From positions 24,316-88,315 of the forward strand of contig NZ_AFWT01000021.1 of the NCBI RefSeq assembly GCF_000224065.1: a DNA stretch of 64,000 nt, in the 5' to 3' direction. Shown here piece by piece: positions 33,940-44,713 of the stretch. How positions within the stretch are numbered: the first letter of the stretch is position 1; every line of letters starts with the position of its first letter. The stretch is from Thiorhodococcus drewsii AZ1. GTDB lineage: Bacteria > Pseudomonadota > Gammaproteobacteria > Chromatiales > Chromatiaceae. The notes beneath the pieces were generated by a model. It made no database searches and was not told the origin of the DNA. It saw only the letters and a program-made list of their open reading frames with translations. A program made the position numbers and the translations under genes.

Positions 33940-36564
33940 TCAACCGGATCCGGAGGAATCCGGCTTCGCACCTCCTGTTACGCCCTGATCTTGACGCGCG
34001 CGGACCTCGGCCACGCGCAATGCCTCGCGAACCACGGCGCGCAGAGCCCCCTCGTGCCAGGGCTTGCTCAGAAACTTGAAAACGGCGCCCCGATTCAAGG
34101 CATTGGTCAGGGTCTGGAAGTCGTTGTAGCCGGAGGTCATGATGCAGACGAGATTGGGGTAGAGCGCGCTCGCTCGCCCCAGCAATTCGGCGCCGTCCAT
34201 CCTCGGCATCAGCGCATCGAAGACCATGACCTCAATCGGGTGCAGCGCCAACTGTTCCAGTGCCTCCAGACCATCCTGGGCCGTACAGACCCGGTAGCCG
34301 TCGAAATCCAGCAACCGCTTGGCGGTGGCCAAAACGAACGGATCGTCATCGACCACCAGCAGCGTTCGCCTGGGAATCGCCTCGGGGTCCGAGGCAATAT
34401 GCAGCCGGCCAGCCGAACCCAACAGCTGAGCAAGTTGGTCGGCTGGCAGGGGACGGCTGAAATAGAACCCCTGCATCTCATCGCAATCGCGAGAGCGGAG
34501 AAAACGGACCTGTGACTCGGTCTCGACGCCCTCGGCGAGCGCCGCCAAATTCAGATTGTGGGCCAACGCAACGATGGTCGTCACGATGGCCGCGCTGCTA
34601 GGGTCGTGCACGATGTCGTTCACGAAGGAGCGGTCGATCTTGAGCCGGTCGATCTCAAATCGGCGCAGATAGCTGAGCGACGAGAACCCCGTACCGAAAT
34701 CATCGATGGAGAGCGAGACACACAGGTCCTTCAGCCGCTTGGTCGCCCTGATGAATGCGTTGATGTCCAACATCGCCGCGCTCTCGGTCAACTCCAGTTC
34801 CAGGAAATGGGGATCGAGTCCGGTTTCGCGCAGGATGCTCTCGGTCAGATCCACCAGATCGCAGGAGGCGAACTGACGCGCCGACAGGTTCACCGCGACG
34901 CTGATCGGCGGAAGTCCAGCCGCCTGCCAGGCGCGGTTCTGCAAACAGGCCTGGCGCAGCACCCATTCGCCGAGCGGCACGATCAGACCGGACTCCTCGG
35001 CGAGCGGGATGAAGTGACCCGGCATGATCCAGCCGCGTGTCGGATGCGGCCAGCGCACCAGCGCCTCGGCGCCGATGATATGCCCCCCGCGCAGATCGAC
35101 CTGAGGCTGATAATAGAGCTCCAGAGCGCCATGCTCGATCGCCTGACGCAGATCGTTTTCGAGATCCAACCGCTCAAGCGCACGCGCGTTCATCTCGCGC
35201 GCGTAATAGCGGAACTGCTGGCCACCCTCGCGCTTCGCCCGAATCAAGGCCGCTGTGGCATTGCTGATAAGCGCCTCGACCGTCTCGCCATCCTTGGGAA
35301 ACACGGCGATGCCGATGCTCAGGGACAGCACCACCTCGCGCCCACCGATAGAGAAGGGCACGAGCGACGCGGACAGGATCGACTGGGCGAAGCGGCTGAT
35401 CCCCTCCGGCCCTCGACCCTCGACGACGATGACGAACTCATCGCCCTCGACCTTGGCCAGGGTATCTCCGCCACCCAGCAGTCCGAGCAGGCGGTCAGCC
35501 ATTGCCCGAATCGCCACGTCCCCCGCGTCACGCCCGAGACTCTCGTTGACGCTCTTGAATCGATCCAGATTCAAGGCGACCACCATGAGCGGCGTGCTGG
35601 ATTTGAGGCTACGGCGAATCGCGCGCTCAAGTCGGTCGGACAACAGATTCCGATTGGGCAGACCAGTCAGCTCGTCGAAGTTGGACTTGCGTTCGAGCTG
35701 CTCCAAATAGCGGTTGCGCTCGCTCACGTCGCGCCAGCTCAGGACCGCACCCAGCAGCTGGCCACCTTCGATAACGGGCATCAAGGTACATTCGACCGGA
35801 ATGCAGGAACCATCCCTGCGGCAGAAGCGCTCCTCATGGTCACTCAGTGTCTGCCCCGACCGAACAGCCATGAGCAGCAGACAATCTTCTGTGCGCGGAA
35901 GGTCTGAGCACCCCTCGTCAGGACAAAGAATTCCGGTGAGCCGGGCTCCGAGCAGTTCCCCCTTGGGATAATCCAGCAAACTGGCCGCCGCGCCGTTGAT
36001 GAAATTCACGATGCCGTCTCGATCGAGTCCGAGAATTCCCTCGCCGACCGAGCTGAGGATCAGTTCCAGCCGATGATTGAGACGGTTTTCGAGACGTTCG
36101 CTGGCCGCCTGAACGGCCTGAATCTCGCCGACCCGGCGCTCGACCTCGGATTCGAGGAAGGCGTTCTTGTCGCGCAGCCAGTCGCGAACACGCTTGAGTT
36201 CCAACTGCGTCTTCACCCGCGCCAGCACCACAGGCGCCGCGATCGGCTTGGTGATGTAGTCGGCCGCCCCCGACTCCAATCCGCGCGTCTCCTCGTCGAT
36301 GCTGTCAATGGCGGTCACGAAGATCACTGGCAGATCGCGGGTTCGCGGATCGGACCGCAGATGCGCCAGCACCTCATGTCCATTCATGCCGGGCATCATG
36401 ATGTCCAGCAGAATGAGATCCGGTTTCGGCTCTTGGACCGCATATTCAAGCGCGGCCGGACCGGAATTCGCAGCCCTGACGTCGTAACCGGCGTCACGTA
36501 GCAATTCGCCAATCACGAGCAGATTCGCCGGGAGGTCGTCGACAATCAGAATCGTTGCGGACAT
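33940..36564 (-). CDS. REC-PAS-GGDEF-EAL-REC cyclic-di-GMP signalling protein
   Basis: An 874-residue soluble protein. Receiver 1 (about 1-122) has its phospho-site in [17 protein letters not shown] domain (about 170-290) is followed by GGDEF (about 300-460) with the degenerate signature VEGDEF. An EAL domain (about 470-725) keeps [21 protein letters not shown] and KIDRSFV, so it should be an active phosphodiesterase. A second, terminal receiver (about 750-865) has [13 protein letters not shown]. The last receiver resembles those of RpfG/two-component output-control proteins. It is cotranscribed with the kinase-less PAS sensor downstream. Confidence 0.9.
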   Translation of the reverse strand: MSATILIVDDLPANLLVIGELLRDAGYDVRAANSGPAALEYAVQEPKPDLILLDIMMPGMNGHEVLAHLRSDPRTRDLPVIFVTAIDSIDEETRGLESGAADYITKPIAAPVVLARVKTQLELKRVRDWLRDKNAFLESEVERRVGEIQAVQAASERLENRLNHRLELILSSVGEGILGLDRDGIVNFINGAAASLLDYPKGELLGARLTGILCPDEGCSDLPRTEDCLLLMAVRSGQTLSDHEERFCRRDGSCIPVECTLMPVIEGGQLLGAVLSWRDVSERNRYLEQLERKSNFDELTGLPNRNLLSDRLERAIRRSLKSSTPLMVVALNLDRFKSVNESLGRDAGDVAIRAMADRLLGLLGGGDTLAKVEGDEFVIVVEGRGPEGISRFAQSILSASLVPFSIGGREVVLSLSIGIAVFPKDGETVEALISNATAALIRAKREGGQQFRYYAREMNARALERLDLENDLRQAIEHGALELYYQPQVDLRGGHIIGAEALVRWPHPTRGWIMPGHFIPLAEESGLIVPLGEWVLRQACLQNRAWQAAGLPPISVAVNLSARQFASCDLVDLTESILRETGLDPHFLELELTESAAMLDINAFIRATKRLKDLCVSLSIDDFGTGFSSLSYLRRFEIDRLKIDRSFVNDIVHDPSSAAIVTTIVALAHNLNLAALAEGVETESQVRFLRSRDCDEMQGFYFSRPLPADQLAQLLGSAGRLHIASDPEAIPRRTLLVVDDDPFVLATAKRLLDFDGYRVCTAQDGLEALEQLALHPIEVMVFDALMPRMDGAELLGRASALYPNLVCIMTSGYNDFQTLTNALNRGAVFKFLSKPWHEGALRAVVREALRVAEVRARQDQGVTGGAKPDSSGSG

Positions 36565-36833
36565 ATGCGACCAATCATCCTTTTCAAGTGCCTAAGGCGC
36601 GGCCTGCACCGGAACCCGCAATTGATCCAACAGGTTCGTGACCAAAGAGGACCATGCCATGCCCCCTAACGCAAGAGTAGCGCCACAAAATTGCCCAGCC
36701 CAGCCTTACAAATGTGAATCCGATCGAAATTCTTCACAGTACCGCTGAGCAACCTCGCGTAAGATCCACGGCGACCCGTTCGACGCGCGCCCTCATCCTC
36801 GATTCTCGATTCACTGGATCTGCATCCGTTCCC

Positions 36834-37709
36834 ATGAGCTGGATCACGCTCTCGCTGCTGTGCGCGCTGAGCCTGGCGAGCGCCGACGCGGCGACCAAGG
36901 CCTGGCTGCAAGGATTCTCGGCACTGGAACTGCTGATCGTACGCTTTTGCGTTCCCGCCCTGCTGATGACCCCGCTGCTCGTTCATCTGCCACCGCTCGG
37001 CGAGCTGCCGCTCGCCTTCTGGGGGTGGATCGGCCTGCTCATCCCGCTCGAACTCACCGCGATGCTGCTGTACATGGCGGCCATCCGCGATCATCCATTG
37101 TCCAAGACGCTACCCTATCTGGCCTTTTCTCCGGTGTTCGTGATGGGCTTCGCCTGGCTCGCCCTGGGCGAACAGATCTCCTGGCGAGGCGCACTCGGCG
37201 TACTGCTGGTGGTCGCGGGAGCCTGGCTACTCAACAGCGGCCACGCGAGGCTGCGCGACTGGCGCAGTTGGGCCAGTCCACTGACGGCCATCGCCAGCGA
37301 TCCCGGACCACGCATGATGCTCGGGGTCGCGGCCATCTATGGCGTGACGGCCACCCTGGGGAAGGGGGCCATGCGCTACCTCGGGCCCGAGACGTTCGGG
37401 GCCTTCTACTACGGACTGCTGGGCCTCAGCGTCTTCGCCCTCGTGCTGCTGCCCCGCCCGGCCATATTGCGCAAGCTGGCGCGCAAACCCATTCCGATCC
37501 TCGTCATCGGTGGCCTGCTCGGGGTGATGGTCTACACCCATTTCCTCGCCATCCAAAAGGTCGAGGTCGCTTACATGATTGCCGTCAAACGTACGAGCCT
37601 CCTGTTTGGCATCCTTTACGGCGGACTCCTATTCCGTGAGCCGGACCTCGCAGCACGCCTTCCCGCCGGGGCGCTCATGGTCGCGGGGGTCGTCATGATC
37701 CTGATCTGA
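36834..37709 (+). CDS. EamA/DMT-family permease
   Basis: A 291-residue integral membrane protein with ten predicted helices arranged as two EamA repeats (LLCALSLASADAATKAWLQG and, in the second half, AAIYGVTATLGKGAMRYLG). PFRE-type family ends are visible as LALGEQISWRGALGVLLVVA and the C-terminal AGALMVAGVVMILI. DMT transporters export metabolites or amino acids; the substrate is unknown. ATG 36834 (MSWITLSLLCAL) is chosen over a longer frame from 36714 that would add a non-hydrophobic, unconserved 40 residues. Confidence 0.85.
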   Translation: MSWITLSLLCALSLASADAATKAWLQGFSALELLIVRFCVPALLMTPLLVHLPPLGELPLAFWGWIGLLIPLELTAMLLYMAAIRDHPLSKTLPYLAFSPVFVMGFAWLALGEQISWRGALGVLLVVAGAWLLNSGHARLRDWRSWASPLTAIASDPGPRMMLGVAAIYGVTATLGKGAMRYLGPETFGAFYYGLLGLSVFALVLLPRPAILRKLARKPIPILVIGGLLGVMVYTHFLAIQKVEVAYMIAVKRTSLLFGILYGGLLFREPDLAARLPAGALMVAGVVMILI

Positions 37710-37737
37710 AACTCCGCATGAGCAGACGCGCCGCCGT

Positions 37738-39345
37738 TCAGGCGTTAGGAGACCGAGGCTGTCTGAACGCCTCTGGCGCTTCCATGCCCAGCACCCGCCG
37801 AACCTCGGCCAGGATCTCGGGAAACGGTGGCATGCAACTGGTGTCGATCACGACCGCATGCATCCGCTCGTTCGGGGTGAGCGGCTGACGTTCGGCGTGC
37901 TGGTGCTCCAGCACGGACACATTGGCCTCGGAGGCATCGTCGTTGCTGGCCAGACGGTGCATCACCCGTTGCCGCAGAATCTCCAGCGGAGCCTCCAGGG
38001 CCAGGATCGCGAACCCGGCCCCATGCCGACGCGCCAGCTCGATGAATCGTCGGCGTCGGCTCCGCGACAGAAAGGTGGCATCCACCAAGACATCGTAGCC
38101 GCTCTCTAGGATGCCCGAGGCGAGCCGACGCAACCGATCGTAGGTCCAATCGGTCGCGCTCGGAAAATAGATTCCGGAACCCGGGTCGCTCGCGGTACGG
38201 GCGTTCTCACGCAATCCGAACAGGCGTTTGCGCTCGATGTCCGAGCGCAGATGGATGAAGGGCAGCACCTCGCGCAGCCGACTGGCGATGCAGCTCTTCC
38301 CCGAGCCTGACAGACCGCATGCGATCAACAGGTGCGGCTGTCTCGGCACGGTATAGGATTCGGCGAACTGCAGATAATGGGTGCAGTCGCGCCGCACTCG
38401 GACCGCCTCGTCGGGTTCCAGATCGCTCTGATCGAGTCGAATCGCAAGCACCTTGGCCCGAACCATGGCGCGATAGACCTTGTAGAAATCGAGCAGCGCC
38501 AGCAGACCATAGTCGCCGCTGCGTTCAAGGTAGCGATTGAGGAAGAGACCGGCGCAACCGCCCTCCCCCGCCTGCTCCAGATCCATGATCAGGAAGGCGA
38601 CCTCGCTGGCGGTATCGATCCAGCGCAGATCGGGATTGAACTCGATCGCGTCGAAGATATGGATGACGTCTCCGACCAGCGCGATATTGCCCCGATGCAT
38701 GTCGCCATGGCACTCGCGCACGAAACCCTGCCGCAACCGACGCTCGATCAAAGGGGTCAGCGTGCGATGGCGCTCGTGAATCCATGCCTCCAGGCGGTCG
38801 AGCCGCGACAGATTCTCCGGCCAGGACGCGCGCGCGCGTACGGCCCGAACATTCTCCAACATGGGCTCCAGCACCGCATCCGGGGTCCCGAAACCGGTCG
38901 CGGGCCCCGCCGACTGGACGGCTGCATGGAAGTCGGCGACACGCTCGCCGAGTCGAAGCATCAAGGAACCGGAAAGCGGCTGACGGTCGAGCAGGGACGC
39001 CTGCGGAAAGCGATGCATCTTGACTGCGTACTCCAGCACCGAACCCTCGGCCTCGACTCGGGGCGCGTCCGGCGTGCCGGAAATCGGCACGACGCCGATA
39101 TAGAGCGCATCGGCTAGACGCCGATTGAGGCGCATTTCCTCTTCGCAGCAATGCAGACGGCGCTCCAGCGTGGAGAAATCCAGGAAACCCAGATCGATCG
39201 GCTTTTTGAGCTTGTAGGCGAAATCGCCCGCGAGCATCAGGTGAGAGATGTGGGTCTCGATATGCTCGACCGTCTCCACCCGACCGGGATAGGACTCGGG
39301 CCGCATCAAACCTTCGATCAAACGCGCAACGTCGTCGTTGTCCAT
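37738..39345 (-). CDS. phosphotransferase/P-loop ATPase fusion protein
   Basis: A 535-residue two-domain protein. The N-terminal half (about 1-325) is aminoglycoside-phosphotransferase-like, with the catalytic loop CHGDMHRGNIALVGD and the metal-binding IHIFDAIEFNPDLRW. The C-terminal half (about 335-520) is a nucleotide-kinase-like P-loop domain with Walker A GLSGSGKSCIAS. This fusion is a recognised bacterial family (annotated as bifunctional aminoglycoside phosphotransferase/ATP-binding protein), but its substrate is not known and antibiotic resistance should not be assumed. ATG 39345 is chosen; another ATG lies 7 codons upstream. Confidence 0.8.
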   Translation of the reverse strand: MDNDDVARLIEGLMRPESYPGRVETVEHIETHISHLMLAGDFAYKLKKPIDLGFLDFSTLERRLHCCEEEMRLNRRLADALYIGVVPISGTPDAPRVEAEGSVLEYAVKMHRFPQASLLDRQPLSGSLMLRLGERVADFHAAVQSAGPATGFGTPDAVLEPMLENVRAVRARASWPENLSRLDRLEAWIHERHRTLTPLIERRLRQGFVRECHGDMHRGNIALVGDVIHIFDAIEFNPDLRWIDTASEVAFLIMDLEQAGEGGCAGLFLNRYLERSGDYGLLALLDFYKVYRAMVRAKVLAIRLDQSDLEPDEAVRVRRDCTHYLQFAESYTVPRQPHLLIACGLSGSGKSCIASRLREVLPFIHLRSDIERKRLFGLRENARTASDPGSGIYFPSATDWTYDRLRRLASGILESGYDVLVDATFLSRSRRRRFIELARRHGAGFAILALEAPLEILRQRVMHRLASNDDASEANVSVLEHQHAERQPLTPNERMHAVVIDTSCMPPFPEILAEVRRVLGMEAPEAFRQPRSPNA

Positions 39346-39566
39346 ATGAACGGCCACCCGCCACAACCCGATGGATGAAGCCCTGAGTCGTGCATGACAT
39401 CAGGCGCGCCCGAGGAAGGATCGTCCGTCCCGAAAGGACACCGTTGGACGCAGCAAACCAGGCTGGGTAAGATCCCGCCCCGATCTACTGGCCTGGACTC
39501 CTGACCGACCCCCAGGACTCCCGGCAACCTGAACGATCCACCTCACAAACAAGTTTAGAGAATTCC

Positions 39567-39767
39567 ATGTCGATCGAACGCATCGTTTTCGCCGTCGCGG
39601 GCGCCTTCATCCTCATCTCCGTCGCCCTCGCACATTTCGTCAGCCCCTACTGGCTCTGGTTCACCGCCTTCGTCGGCGCCAATCTGTTCCAGTCCGCCTT
39701 CACAGGATTCTGTCCCCTGGCCCTGATCCTCAAGAAACTCGGCAAGGAGAGCGGCCCGGCCTTCTAA
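39567..39767 (+). CDS. DUF2892 (YgaP-type) small membrane protein
   Basis: A 66-residue protein with two membrane helices (about 5-25 and 30-48) and the family ending [20 protein letters not shown], including the conserved Cys-Pro. This corresponds to the membrane part of YgaP without the rhodanese domain. Small DUF2892 proteins often accompany sulfur metabolism, but no such gene is adjacent here. GAGA precedes the ATG. Confidence 0.85.
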   Translation: MSIERIVFAVAGAFILISVALAHFVSPYWLWFTAFVGANLFQSAFTGFCPLALILKKLGKESGPAF

Positions 39768-39781
39768 ACCGCTCCCAGACA

Positions 39782-39830
39782 GATCGCAGGTCGAGGGCAG
39801 GTTCGAACGGACAGCCCCTCGACCGCGATC
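39782..39830. terminator. bidirectional hairpin between DUF2892 gene and rimO
   Basis: GATCGC-A-GGTCGAGGG (39782-39797) pairs with CCCTCGACC-GCGATC (39816-39830), a 15-base stem with one bulge and an 18-base loop. It lies between two converging genes and could end both transcripts, although U-tracts are weak. Confidence 0.6.
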
Positions 39831-39837
39831 AGCACGC

Positions 39838-41205
39838 CTATTCGATAGGCTGTGCCCAGAGATCGTGATCGCCCGAGTCGGTGATCTCGACCTCGATGAA
39901 ATCACCCGACTCGATCTCCCAGGCCCCCGGAATGATGACCTCGCCGTCGATCTCGGGCGCATCCGCATAGCTGCGCGCGATGATGGCGTCATCCTCCACC
40001 GCGTCGACCAGCACGGTCAGGCGCTGCCCAATCCGCGCGGCCAGCTTCTCGCGACTGATCTCAGCCTGAACCGCCATGAAGCGTTCCTGACGCTCCTGCT
40101 TGAGCGACTCGGGCACCGGATCGGCGAGCCCATTGGCATCCGCCCCCTCGACCGGTGAATAGGTGAAGCAGCCCACGCGATCCAGCCGAGCCTCGCGCAG
40201 AAAATCGAGCAGCCCCTCGAACTCGGCCTCCGTCTCGCCCGGAAAGCCGACGATGAAGGTGCTGCGCAGGATCAGATCGGGACAGATGGCGCGCCAACGC
40301 GCCAGACGCTCCAGAACCTTCTCGGTCGCCGCCGGCCGGCGCATGGCCCGCAGCACCCGCTCGTCGCCGTGCTGCAGCGGCATGTCCAGATAAGGCAGGA
40401 TCAGCCCCTCGGCCATCAGCGGAATGAGTTCGTCCACATGCGGATAGGGATAAACGTAATGCATCCGAATCCAGGCGGGCAGCTCGCCGAGCGCCCGCGC
40501 GAGTTCGGTGACATGGGTCCGGTAAGGGCGATTGCGCCAGAAATCCGGACGGTGGCGCAGATCCACCCCGTAGGCGCTGGTGTCCTGTGAGATGACCAGG
40601 AGTTCGCGCACCCCGGACTCCACCAGCCGATGGGCCTCGTCGAGCACCTCGCCGATGCCGCGACTGACCAGATCACCGCGCAGACTCGGGATGATGCAGA
40701 AGCTACAGCGGTGATTGCAGCCCTCCGAGATCTTGAGATAGGCGTAATGCCGGGGCGTCAGGCGGACACCTGGCGACGGCACCAGGCTGGTGAAGGGATG
40801 ATGGGGCGCCGGAAGATGCGCATGCACGGCGGTCATAACCTCGTCCAGTGCATGCGGACCCGTGACGGCCAGGACCTCGGGGTGCGTCTCTCGGACCATC
40901 TCGGAGCGTGCTCCCAGACAGCCGGTGACGATCACGCGACCATTCTCGTCCATCGCCTCGGCGATGGCGCCCAACGACTCCTCGACCGCCGCATCGATGA
41001 AACCGCAGGTGTTGACGATCACCAGATCGGCATCGCGATAATCCGGCCGGATGTCGTAACCCTCGGCGCGCAACTGGGTCAGGATGCGCTCGGAATCGAC
41101 GGTCGCCTTGGGACAGCCGAGGCTGATAAAACCGATGTTCGGAGCCTGCGCCTCGACTCCAGCCGAGCCTGGAGACGTCACGTCATTGAATGAAGAACTG
41201 GACAA
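39838..41205 (-). CDS. rimO: ribosomal protein S12 methylthiotransferase
   Basis: Radical-SAM enzyme that methylthiolates the conserved aspartate of ribosomal protein S12. Auxiliary-cluster Cys are in [21 protein letters not shown] and TGCLGAR. The radical-SAM cluster is [11 protein letters not shown]. The TRAM domain occupies about the last 70 residues ([15 protein letters not shown]). The start is ambiguous: TTG 41205 has GAGG about 11 bases upstream and gives 455 residues; GTG 41181 is an alternative. The open frame extends a further 59 codons upstream without conservation. Confidence 0.93.
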   Translation of the reverse strand: MSSSSFNDVTSPGSAGVEAQAPNIGFISLGCPKATVDSERILTQLRAEGYDIRPDYRDADLVIVNTCGFIDAAVEESLGAIAEAMDENGRVIVTGCLGARSEMVRETHPEVLAVTGPHALDEVMTAVHAHLPAPHHPFTSLVPSPGVRLTPRHYAYLKISEGCNHRCSFCIIPSLRGDLVSRGIGEVLDEAHRLVESGVRELLVISQDTSAYGVDLRHRPDFWRNRPYRTHVTELARALGELPAWIRMHYVYPYPHVDELIPLMAEGLILPYLDMPLQHGDERVLRAMRRPAATEKVLERLARWRAICPDLILRSTFIVGFPGETEAEFEGLLDFLREARLDRVGCFTYSPVEGADANGLADPVPESLKQERQERFMAVQAEISREKLAARIGQRLTVLVDAVEDDAIIARSYADAPEIDGEVIIPGAWEIESGDFIEVEITDSGDHDLWAQPIE

Positions 41206-41446
41206 GAGAGAACCGCCCTCGAATGTCAGGGATTGAAAGGAGCACAAGGGGCCGGGCCTGTCGTCCTGCGCGACACCCTCGCAACCAACGAAGAAACCGG
41301 CGCGCTCCAAGGAACGCACGCATTGATCGCGTCGCGGAATTGGGTGAGGATACGTCGGATCGCGACGGTCGATTCCGGTCACTTAAAGAATTAAGAATGC
41401 CCCATCAAGGGCTCACCGCTGAGACTTCACGACGGACGGACCAGGT

Positions 41447-41584
41447 ATGAAAAACTGCACGCTCTGTAAGTACAGCAAGATCTGCAACGACCTGCCAGGG
41501 ATCTGCATTCTACTCCCTTACCTCGCCATCGCGGTGGTCACCCTATCGCTCGGTTATCTATTCGTCACCCAGGAACTCATCTAG
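41447..41584 (+). CDS. 45-residue Cys-cluster membrane peptide
   Basis: A short reading frame from ATG 41447 to TAG 41584. The first 20 residues hold four cysteines in the spacing CxxCx5Cx6C (NCTLCKYSKICNDLPGIC). Residues 21-40 form one hydrophobic helix (LPYLAIAVVTLSLGYLFV). It is preceded by a purine-rich AGG. I do not recognise a named family. The pattern of a possible metal or disulfide head on a single-pass anchor, and the clean fit between rimO and fkpB, argue for a real gene. Confidence 0.55.
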   Translation: MKNCTLCKYSKICNDLPGICILLPYLAIAVVTLSLGYLFVTQELI

Positions 41585-41633
41585 TCCGAGCATCGGCCAA
41601 GATACGCCCAACCGCCCCAGACCCAATCGTTTC

Positions 41634-42086
41634 ATGGACCCAACCTGCCACTCCACCGGCCCCCTCATCGCCCCAGGATGCGAGGTGCGCCTGCATCTGG
41701 AGATCCGTTTCGAGAACGGCTTCGAGGCGCTGTCCACCTTCGACGAGGAACCCATCCGGTGCCGCATTGGCGACGGCTACTTCACGCCCGCCTTCGAGAC
41801 GCTCATCCAGGGTCTCGCCGAGGGCACGGAGACCCAGCTAACGGCCGACGGATCCGAACTCTTCGGCGCCTACGAGGAGAGCAATCTGCACTGGATCGAC
41901 AGCGCCGATTTCCCGACCGACCAACGCCCGGTTGCAGGCCGATTGGTCGCCTTCACCACCTCCGGCGGACAGGAGACCAGCGGTATCATCATCGCCCAGC
42001 AGGATCAGCACGTCCTCGTCGATTTCAATCACCCGTTCTCGGGCCGACGACTGCTGATTCGGATCCAGGTGCTCGATGTCGATTGA
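41634..42086 (+). CDS. fkpB: FKBP-type peptidyl-prolyl isomerase, SlpA type
   Basis: A 150-residue cytoplasmic FKBP with an insert-in-flap domain, like E. coli FkpB (SlpA). Family features: LHLEIRFENGFEALSTF, GDGYFTPAFETLIQGLAEGT and the later VLVDFNHPFSGRRLLIRIQV. These enzymes isomerise prolyl bonds and act as chaperones. Its position directly ahead of ispH is the conserved fkpB-ispH pairing of Gammaproteobacteria. Confidence 0.9.
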   Translation: MDPTCHSTGPLIAPGCEVRLHLEIRFENGFEALSTFDEEPIRCRIGDGYFTPAFETLIQGLAEGTETQLTADGSELFGAYEESNLHWIDSADFPTDQRPVAGRLVAFTTSGGQETSGIIIAQQDQHVLVDFNHPFSGRRLLIRIQVLDVD

Positions 42087-42199
42087 CGACGCCAGACCTC
42101 GGGTCTGCGCACCGGAGCCACGAGGAACCAATGGGTTCCCATTAACCTCATAAATTTCCATTTATTTCATCCGTTCAGCTTCGCCTATCCTCACCCACC

Positions 42200-43147
42200 A
42201 TGAATATTCTGCTCGCCAATCCGCGCGGCTTCTGCGCCGGCGTCGATCGTGCCATCGCGATCGTCGAACGTGTTCTGGATCTCTATGGATCCCCCATCTA
42301 CGTCCGCCACGAGGTGGTGCACAACCGCTTCGTCGTCGAGGGACTGAGACAGCGCGGCGCCATCTTCATCGAGGATCTCGACGAGGTTCCAGACGGTGCC
42401 ACGCTCGTGTTCAGCGCGCACGGGGTTCCGCAAGCGGTGCGTCAGGCGGCGCAGGCACGCGAACTGAAACTCTTCGACGCAACCTGTCCACTGGTGACCA
42501 AGGTCCATCTTGAGGTCGCGCGTTACTGTCAGAACGGCATCAGCGTGATCCTGATCGGCCATCGCGGACACCCCGAGGTCGAGGGCACGCTCGGACAGTG
42601 CACTGGCGACAGTGGCACGATCCAGCTGGTGGAAGGCGTCAAGGACATCGCCGACCTGAAGATCCCCGATCCGGAGCGCGTCGCCTATGTCACCCAAACC
42701 ACGCTCTCCATGGACGACAGCCGCGACATCATCGACGCGCTACGCGCGCGTTTCCCGGCCATTCAAGGCCCCAAGAAGAGCGATATCTGCTACGCCACCC
42801 AGAACCGTCAGGACGCCGTGAGAGATCTTGCAAAACGCTGCGACCTGCTTCTGGTGGTCGGCTCGCCCAACAGCTCCAACTCCAACCGATTGCGCGAGCT
42901 GGCGGAGAAACAGGGCTGTAGCGCCTATCTGATCGACGGCCCCGAGGATATCTCGCGCGAATGGCTGAACGCCTCATCGCGGATCGGAGTGACGGCAGGA
43001 GCCTCCGCGCCCGCAATCCTGGTAGAGCGCGTCACCGGCTGTCTACGCGACTGGGGCGCCACCGAAATCGAGGAACAGGACGGAATCCGCGAGCAGGTGG
43101 TGTTTGCCCTCCCGCGCGAACTGACGGACAACCAATCCGCCGGCTGA
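42200..43147 (+). CDS. ispH: 4-hydroxy-3-methylbut-2-enyl diphosphate reductase
   Basis: Last enzyme of the MEP isoprenoid pathway, making IPP and DMAPP with a [4Fe-4S] cluster. 315 residues, as expected. Cluster ligands: Cys in [13 protein letters not shown], in [12 protein letters not shown], and in [11 protein letters not shown]. Substrate-site residues are in [10 protein letters not shown] and [13 protein letters not shown]. The C-terminal [13 protein letters not shown] is typical. It supplies precursors for carotenoids, bacteriochlorophyll tails and quinones in a phototroph. Confidence 0.96.
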   Translation: MNILLANPRGFCAGVDRAIAIVERVLDLYGSPIYVRHEVVHNRFVVEGLRQRGAIFIEDLDEVPDGATLVFSAHGVPQAVRQAAQARELKLFDATCPLVTKVHLEVARYCQNGISVILIGHRGHPEVEGTLGQCTGDSGTIQLVEGVKDIADLKIPDPERVAYVTQTTLSMDDSRDIIDALRARFPAIQGPKKSDICYATQNRQDAVRDLAKRCDLLLVVGSPNSSNSNRLRELAEKQGCSAYLIDGPEDISREWLNASSRIGVTAGASAPAILVERVTGCLRDWGATEIEEQDGIREQVVFALPRELTDNQSAG

Positions 43148-43204
43148 TCCTGGAAACAGATCCCGGAAAGGCTCGACCGCAGCATCAACCTGAGGACCAA
43201 ACCC

Positions 43205-44299
43205 ATGAGTGATGTACTTGTCATCGGGGGCGGCATCATCGGCCTGCTGACCGCCCGCGAACTCGCCGACGCGGGTGCGCAGGTCACGCTGATCGAAATG
43301 GGCCAGACCGGCCGCGAATCCTCCTGGGCGGGTGGCGGCATCCTGTCGCCACTCTACCCGTGGCGCTACGCCGACGCCGTCTCCGAGTTGGTGAGCTGGA
43401 GCCAGGAGGCCTATCCCAGACTGACCACCGCGCTCTACGACGAAACCGGCATCGATCCGGAATTCACCGTCAGTGGCCTGCTCATGCTGGACGCGCTCGA
43501 TGACGAACTGGCACTTGCGATGGACTGGGGCGCGCGCTATGGCGTGCACATGGAGACCATCCTCGGCGCCAAACTACACGAGCGCGAGCCGCAACTGGAG
43601 CTGAGACAGGATCCGGCCCTGCTGCTCCCGGATATCGCTCAGGTTCGCGCGCCCCGGCTCGCCAAGGCCGTGCGTCAGTCTCTGGAGCGACGCATCCAGA
43701 TCCGCGAACGCGAAGAGGTGTTGGAACTCCTCGTCGAGAATGGCCAGGCCACCGGGGTACGCACCCCAAAAGGCAAGATCCTCGCCCAAAAGACCGTCAT
43801 CTGCGCAGGAGCCTGGACCGCCAAACTGCTGGAACAACTCGGCAACGCCCCCGAGATCCATCCAGTGCGCGGTCAGATGCTGCTCTTCTTCGGCCACCCG
43901 GGTCAGATCAATCACATCACGCTCCAGCGCGAGCACTATGTCATCCCGCGTCGGGATGGACGCGTCCTCTTCGGCAGCACGATGGAACACGCAGGCTTCG
44001 CCAAAAGCACCACCGCCGAGGCCAAGGAGGCGCTATACCGCACAGCGGTCGAACTCTTCCCCATCCTCAAACGCACCCCGATCGAAGACCACTGGGCAGG
44101 CCTGCGTCCGGGATCGCCCAGCGGCATTCCCTATATCGGCCACTACCCAGGCGTGGAGGGGCTCTATTTCAACGCCGGACATTACCGCAACGGCCTGGTC
44201 GCCGCCCCCGCCTCTGCGCGCCTGCTCGCGGATCTCTTGCTGCAGCGCCCGCCGATCCTCGCGCCGGATCCCTACGCACTGGAAGCGGCTCGCGGCTGA
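43205..44299 (+). CDS. thiO: glycine oxidase ThiO (FAD-dependent amine oxidase)
   Basis: A 364-residue FAD enzyme of the DAO family. N-terminal FAD site VIGGGIIGLLTARELADAG, then SSWAGGGILSPLYPWRY, and the C-terminal WAGLRPGSPSGIPYIG with the glycine-oxidase pattern GLYFNAGHYRNGLVAAPAS. ThiO makes iminoglycine for the thiazole ring of thiamine. No other thi gene is adjacent, so the assignment rests on family patterns; a D-amino-acid oxidase-like role is possible. It follows ispH by 57 bases. Confidence 0.8.
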   Translation: MSDVLVIGGGIIGLLTARELADAGAQVTLIEMGQTGRESSWAGGGILSPLYPWRYADAVSELVSWSQEAYPRLTTALYDETGIDPEFTVSGLLMLDALDDELALAMDWGARYGVHMETILGAKLHEREPQLELRQDPALLLPDIAQVRAPRLAKAVRQSLERRIQIREREEVLELLVENGQATGVRTPKGKILAQKTVICAGAWTAKLLEQLGNAPEIHPVRGQMLLFFGHPGQINHITLQREHYVIPRRDGRVLFGSTMEHAGFAKSTTAEAKEALYRTAVELFPILKRTPIEDHWAGLRPGSPSGIPYIGHYPGVEGLYFNAGHYRNGLVAAPASARLLADLLLQRPPILAPDPYALEAARG

Positions 44300-44359
44300 G
44301 GAAAGGATGGACCGAAAGCCCAAAACATCGGGTCATTGAGAAATCGCGTCATAACGCCC

Positions 44360-44388
44360 TTGATCCGCGTTGACGCTTCGATTAAAGT
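44360..44388 (+). promoter_or_regulatory. candidate promoter of tRNA-Thr
   Basis: TTGATC (44360-44365) and TAAAGT (44383-44388) are 17 bases apart, each matching the sigma70 consensus at four of six positions. A GC-rich stretch follows before the tRNA starts at 44401, as is usual for stringently controlled tRNA promoters. Confidence 0.4.
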
Positions 44389-44400
44389 ACCGCGCTCGGT

Positions 44401-44476
<76 letters not shown>

Positions 44477-44713
44477 TTATTCAAAGACTTAGAGTCGCAT
44501 GAATGCGCATCGAGTACCAAGTTTCGCCGCCAGCAGTGGTACCTGGTTTGTAAACTGCGGCGCACCTCCGAAAGACCTCCACACCGATTCACCTGGCGCA
44601 TTTTCCGCCTAACCGCCCCATTCGCCCTGATTCGCTACAGCGACGATAAGGATCGTCAACCGTCCCTATAGGGATTGCTCGTAGTCGTGCTCGACGATGC
44701 CAAGCCGGTCGCT

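Noticed and set aside
37738..39345. Aminoglycoside resistance gene
   Set aside because: The phosphotransferase-like domain is fused to a P-loop domain as in a widespread housekeeping-like family; nothing indicates drug modification.
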